DNA of 64,000 bases, taken from Mycobacterium haemophilum DSM 44634. Lineage in GTDB: Bacteria; Actinomycetota; Actinomycetes; Mycobacteriales; Mycobacteriaceae. The stretch is from positions 2,092,687 to 2,156,686 of the forward strand of contig NZ_CP011883.2 of NCBI RefSeq assembly GCF_000340435.2, given 5' to 3'. Shown in pieces: positions 60,894 to 64,000 of the stretch. Numbering within the stretch: the first letter of the stretch is position 1; each line of letters starts with the position of its first letter. Both the position numbers and the translations under genes were made by a program. Under the pieces are notes generated by a model. The model ran no database searches and had not been told where the DNA came from. It saw only the letters and a program-made list of their open reading frames with translations.

Positions 60894-61746
60894 TCACACG
60901 AGGTTCGGGAGCAGCAGTGGCTTCGCCGAGTCGGGCCAATAACAGTGTGGCGGCAACTGCGACAACGAATCCGACGAAAACCATCCAACCCAGGCCGTCG
61001 CGGGTACGGTCACCCAGCCACACCACTCCGATGAGTGCGGGCGCGACCGTTTCACCAAGCACCATCCCGGCGACGGCGCTGGTCACGGATCCCCGATGTA
61101 ACGCCGATGTGAGCAGCAGAAATCCTACGCCGGCGCCTCCGGCTGCCGCGTAGAGGGCCGGGTTGGTGTAGAACGTGGCCTTGGTGGGATCGAGCACATC
61201 GATCAGACGCACGCCGACTTCGATCACGCCGAAGCCGGTTCCGCTGCCAATCCCCAGGACGAGTGCGCGCGGGCGTTCGCTCATCTGGCCGGCACCCGCA
61301 CCGGCGAAAAATACTGCGGCGACCACGCCCAGCAGCGCCCAGCCGAGCCAGGTCGGGCCGGGCCGGGAACCCTCCGGTCCGGCGGCAACGCCGAGCATCG
61401 CGAGACTCAGGCACACCACACCCACGGCCGTCCACTCTGAGCGTGACAGTTGCGCCGACAGCATCCAGGCGGCTGCCATCCCGGTGACTGCGATCGAGGC
61501 GGCTAACGCGGCCGCGACCACATAGATCGGTACCAGGCGCAGCGCCGCGATTTGCAACACAAAGCCGAGGCCGTCAAGCGCAATGCCGGCTCGATAGCGC
61601 CACTGCCGAACAGCGCGCATCAGCAATACCGTGTCGAGGCCCGAGCCGCTGCCGGCTTCCACCGATCGCGTTGCCGCCGCCTGCAACACCGAAGCCGTGC
61701 CAAAACACATCGAGCAGCCCAGCGCGAGCAGCAAACCGATGAGCAC
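60880..61746 (-). CDS. DMT/EamA-like integral membrane protein
   Basis: The 288-residue protein has about nine or ten hydrophobic helices and a repeat of two halves as in drug/metabolite transporters. It begins LIGLLLALGCSMCFGTASVLQA, typical of mycobacterial proteins of this group. Substrate is unknown. GTG 61746 is the start. The gene converges on the FHA-ABC exporter and overlaps its end by 14 bases, and it begins just after the stop of the next membrane gene, so the two minus-strand membrane proteins are probably cotranscribed. Confidence 0.82.
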   Translation of the reverse strand: MLIGLLLALGCSMCFGTASVLQAAATRSVEAGSGSGLDTVLLMRAVRQWRYRAGIALDGLGFVLQIAALRLVPIYVVAAALAASIAVTGMAAAWMLSAQLSRSEWTAVGVVCLSLAMLGVAAGPEGSRPGPTWLGWALLGVVAAVFFAGAGAGQMSERPRALVLGIGSGTGFGVIEVGVRLIDVLDPTKATFYTNPALYAAAGGAGVGFLLLTSALHRGSVTSAVAGMVLGETVAPALIGVVWLGDRTRDGLGWMVFVGFVVAVAATLLLARLGEATAAPEPRVINHP

Positions 61747-61755
61747 ACATAGACC

Positions 61756-62304
61756 CTAGTCGTCCGACCTGCGCCGAGTTCCATTGGTGCAGCGGCGGAC
61801 CTCGTCGGTTGACCGACGTGACGGGTAGAGGTAGTGCAACACCAGCGCGGTGACCACCCCATAACCGAGGTGGGGAACCAGATCGCTGATCCACCCCACG
61901 ACGCCCCAGGTCCGCGGGTCGGTCACGCCCAGCACGGTCATCGGTCCATTGGTGCCAATCAGGGCAATGGCCGTTGCGACCAACGTGGCGAGGGGTAACC
62001 CCGGTCGCCAACCGAACGAATAGGCTAGCCCAAGTAGCATGCCCATCCCGATACCGGCAGCAAACCCGGTGAGCGCGCCGAGGCCCGAGAGTCGATTCGC
62101 CAGCATGTCACCGGCCCCTGGGACGGTGAGGCCGAACAACGTGGCCATGGCCTGTACGGTCCTTTCTGGCGTTGTGCTTGTCGGCCGGCCCCGCACCACG
62201 ATGTCCAGGTAGCCAATCACATTGAGCGCAGTGGTGCCCGCGGCGCCGGCGGCAGCACCGCTCAGTACGCCCGGCCAAATTCGGGCAATCCGTGCGGTTT
62301 TCAT
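61756..62304 (-). CDS. Hypothetical membrane protein
   Basis: The 182-residue protein has about four to five hydrophobic segments, Gly/Ala-rich (GVLSGAAAGAAGTTALNVIGYLD; LGALTGFAAGIGMGMLLGLAY; LVATAIALIGTNGPM; VVTALVLHYLY). No family is recognised. ATG 62304 has GGAGG at eight bases upstream. The EamA-like gene starts nine bases after its stop. The upstream UvrA-like gene is on the same strand, with its stop 23 bases before this start. Confidence 0.75.
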   Translation of the reverse strand: MKTARIARIWPGVLSGAAAGAAGTTALNVIGYLDIVVRGRPTSTTPERTVQAMATLFGLTVPGAGDMLANRLSGLGALTGFAAGIGMGMLLGLAYSFGWRPGLPLATLVATAIALIGTNGPMTVLGVTDPRTWGVVGWISDLVPHLGYGVVTALVLHYLYPSRRSTDEVRRCTNGTRRRSDD

Positions 62305-62327
62305 TGCGACTGCCTCCTGAGGGTTAG

Positions 62328-64000
62328 CTACCTAACGTGGCAAATGCCCAAGTAGGTTGCGAGGTGTTCGCCGGTGAGCGTGCAGCGCGCATTGACCAGG
62401 GTCCGCGGTGTTCCTTCAAAAACGACACGGCCGCCATCATGCCCCGCGGCCGGCCCCATATCGATGATCCAGTCGGCGTGCGCCACGACCGCTTGGTGGT
62501 GCTCGATGACGATCACTGACTTGCCGGAGTCGACGAGTCGGTCGAGCAGGCCGAGCAGTTGTTCGACATCGGCAAGGTGCAGGCCACTGGTCGGCTCGTC
62601 AAGGACGTAGACATCCGCTTTTGCTTCCCCTATGTCGGTGCCCGTGTTTCCCAATCGGGTGGCCAGCTTAAGCCGCTGCCGCTCGCCGCCGGACAGCGTA
62701 GTGAGCGGCTGGCCCAGGCTGAGGTAGTCGAGCCCGACGTCGACGAGCCGGTCGAGGATGATATGTGCGGCAGGTGTACGCGCCGCGCCGGTACCAAAAA
62801 ACGCCAACGCTTCGGTCACCGGCATCGCAAGCACCTCGCTGATGTCGCGGCCGCCGAACTTGTACTCGAGCACCGATGCGTCGAACCGCTTTCCGTCGCA
62901 CTCCTCACAGGTGGTCGCTTCAACATAAGGGCTCGCCGTCATCGCCAGATCGGCGTAGATCACGCCGGCGCCGTTGCAGCGCGGACATGCGCCCGCGGAA
63001 TTTGCGCTAAACAGAGCCGGTTTTACGGCGTTGGCCTTCGCGAACGCCTTGCGGATCGGATCGAGCAGTCCGGTATAGGTCGCCGGGTTGCTCCGCCGCG
63101 AGCCGCGGATCGGGGCCTGGTCGACCACCACCACGCCGTCCCGCCCCGACACCGATCCGTTAATCAACGAGCTCTTGCCCGAGCCCGCCACCCCGGTGAC
63201 CACGACCAGCACCCCCAGCGGGATGTCGACGTCGACATTGCGCAGGTTGTGGGTGTTCGCGCCGCGTACCTCCAGCACACCCGACGGCGTCCGCACCGTC
63301 TCCTTAAGGGAAGCCCGGTCGCCGAAATGGCGGCCGGTGATGGTGCCGCTGGTTTGCAGCTCCTCGCTGGTCCCGTGGAAGACCACCTCGCCGCCGGCCG
63401 GACCAGCGCCGGGTCCCAGGTCAACGATGTGGTCGGCGATCGCGATCATCGCCGGCTTGTGCTCCACAACCAACACGGTGTTGCCCTTGTCGCGCAGTCG
63501 CAGCAGCAGGTCATTCATCCGTTGGATGTCGTGGGGGTGTAGTCCGATTGTCGGCTCGTCGAAGACGTAGGTGATTTCGGTGAGCGAGGATCCAAGGTGG
63601 CCGATCATCTTGACGCGCTGCGCCTCGCCGCCGGACAACGTGCCTGACGGGCGGTCCAGGCTGAGGTAGCCCAGCCCGATCTCGACGAACGAGTCAAGGG
63701 TGCGTTGTAAGGCCGCCAGCAGCGGTGCGACCCCAGGTTCGTCCAGCCCTGTCACCCATTCCGTGAGGTCGCTGATTTGCATCGCGCAGGCGTCGGCGAT
63801 GTTGATCTTGTTGATCTTCGACGATCGGGCCGCCTCTGAGAGCCGGGTGCCGTCGCACTCGGGGCACGTCATGAAGGTCACCGCTCGCTCCACAAATGCG
63901 CGGATATGCGGCTGCAACGCGTCAATGTCTTTGGACAGAAACGACTTCTGCATTTTCGGGATCAGGCCCTCGTAGGTGAGGTTGATGCCGTCGACCTTGA
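62328..64000 (-). CDS. UvrA-like tandem ABC ATPase (partial, N-terminus outside window)
   Basis: This is the C-terminal part (at least 556 residues) of a UvrA-type protein, which continues past the right edge. Visible are the CPECDGTRL zinc-finger motif of the first half, signature TLSGGEAQRVKMIGHLGS, Walker B VFDEPTIGLHP, then the second half with Walker A GVAGSGKSSLI, zinc cysteines CPRCNGAG and CEECDGKR, TLSGGERQRLKLA and VLDEPTSGLH. The compact second half and the wording of the motifs fit the UvrA2/drug-resistance subgroup and not the housekeeping UvrA. It could act in efflux-like drug tolerance or DNA binding. Its stop lies 23 bases upstream of the membrane protein gene. Confidence 0.88.
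   Translation of the reverse strand, partial: KVDGINLTYEGLIPKMQKSFLSKDIDALQPHIRAFVERAVTFMTCPECDGTRLSEAARSSKINKINIADACAMQISDLTEWVTGLDEPGVAPLLAALQRTLDSFVEIGLGYLSLDRPSGTLSGGEAQRVKMIGHLGSSLTEITYVFDEPTIGLHPHDIQRMNDLLLRLRDKGNTVLVVEHKPAMIAIADHIVDLGPGAGPAGGEVVFHGTSEELQTSGTITGRHFGDRASLKETVRTPSGVLEVRGANTHNLRNVDVDIPLGVLVVVTGVAGSGKSSLINGSVSGRDGVVVVDQAPIRGSRRSNPATYTGLLDPIRKAFAKANAVKPALFSANSAGACPRCNGAGVIYADLAMTASPYVEATTCEECDGKRFDASVLEYKFGGRDISEVLAMPVTEALAFFGTGAARTPAAHIILDRLVDVGLDYLSLGQPLTTLSGGERQRLKLATRLGNTGTDIGEAKADVYVLDEPTSGLHLADVEQLLGLLDRLVDSGKSVIVIEHHQAVVAHADWIIDMGPAAGHDGGRVVFEGTPRTLVNARCTLTGEHLATYLGICHVR

Noticed and set aside
62328..64000. Housekeeping UvrA of nucleotide excision repair
   Set aside because: Motif wording and the compact second half fit the UvrA2/drug-resistance subgroup better, and the neighbours are membrane proteins; the missing N-terminus prevents a final decision.

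Overview
The window is GC-rich chromosomal DNA from a slow-growing Mycobacterium. Gene content and protein sequences, compared with M. tuberculosis from memory, place it near the M. tuberculosis complex, but divergence (for example in TyrS and the NAD kinase) and several rearrangements argue against it being the complex itself. Supporting markers are a PPE/PE-PPE pair, MIRU-type repeats, a 13E12-family HNH remnant, a pks11-type type III PKS, the Rv1683 fusion enzyme, MctB, TlyA and an FHA-ABC exporter like Rv1747. Species cannot be decided from what is visible.

Region 1 (1-15.0 kb) is accessory and regulatory. It holds the C-terminal end of a type I PKS (ER-KR-ACP), the type III PKS pks11, an ABC-F ATPase divergent from an EchA12-like crotonase, a TIGR00027-type SAM methyltransferase, and two giant paralogous regulators (class III cyclase, NB-ARC ATPase, LuxR helix-turn-helix). 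A decayed scrap of the same regulator family lies at about 6.3 kb.

Region 2 (15-37.2 kb) is a conserved core resembling Rv1683-Rv1701: acyl-CoA synthetase/hydrolase fusion, Trm112-like protein, TetR with an ABC-2 exporter, mpg, tyrS, Rv1691-like TPR protein, glycerol-3-phosphate phosphatase-like HAD protein, tlyA, NAD kinase, recN, SteA-like protein, mctB, pyrG, Nudix hydrolase and XerD. The insertion of most interest is between tyrS and the TPR gene: a TfuA/YcaO pair, the signature of a ribosomally made, backbone-modified (probably thioamidated) peptide pathway. Both genes are broken here.

Region 3 (37.2-48.9 kb) has an O-methyltransferase, the PPE and PE-PPE proteins, then the segregation/translation core parA-scpA-scpB-rluB-like-cmk-der. 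MIRU repeats between scpA and scpB add repeated acidic tails to both proteins. It ends with a 13E12 HNH remnant, a cyclase-family hydrolase and an IclR regulator.

Region 4 (48.9-64 kb) is mosaic: tRNA-Pro(GGG), a DEAD-box helicase followed by a cold-shock protein with a structured leader, a secreted DUF/M15-like protein, an orphan MbtH, a minus-strand cluster with a multiply frameshifted gene, a cNMP-binding patatin phospholipase, an HSL-type esterase, the FHA-ABC exporter, two membrane proteins and a UvrA-like tandem ABC ATPase cut by the window end.

No CRISPR array, complete insertion sequence, prophage or replication origin was recognised. Names of M. tuberculosis counterparts rest on recalled sequence and gene order, not on a search.
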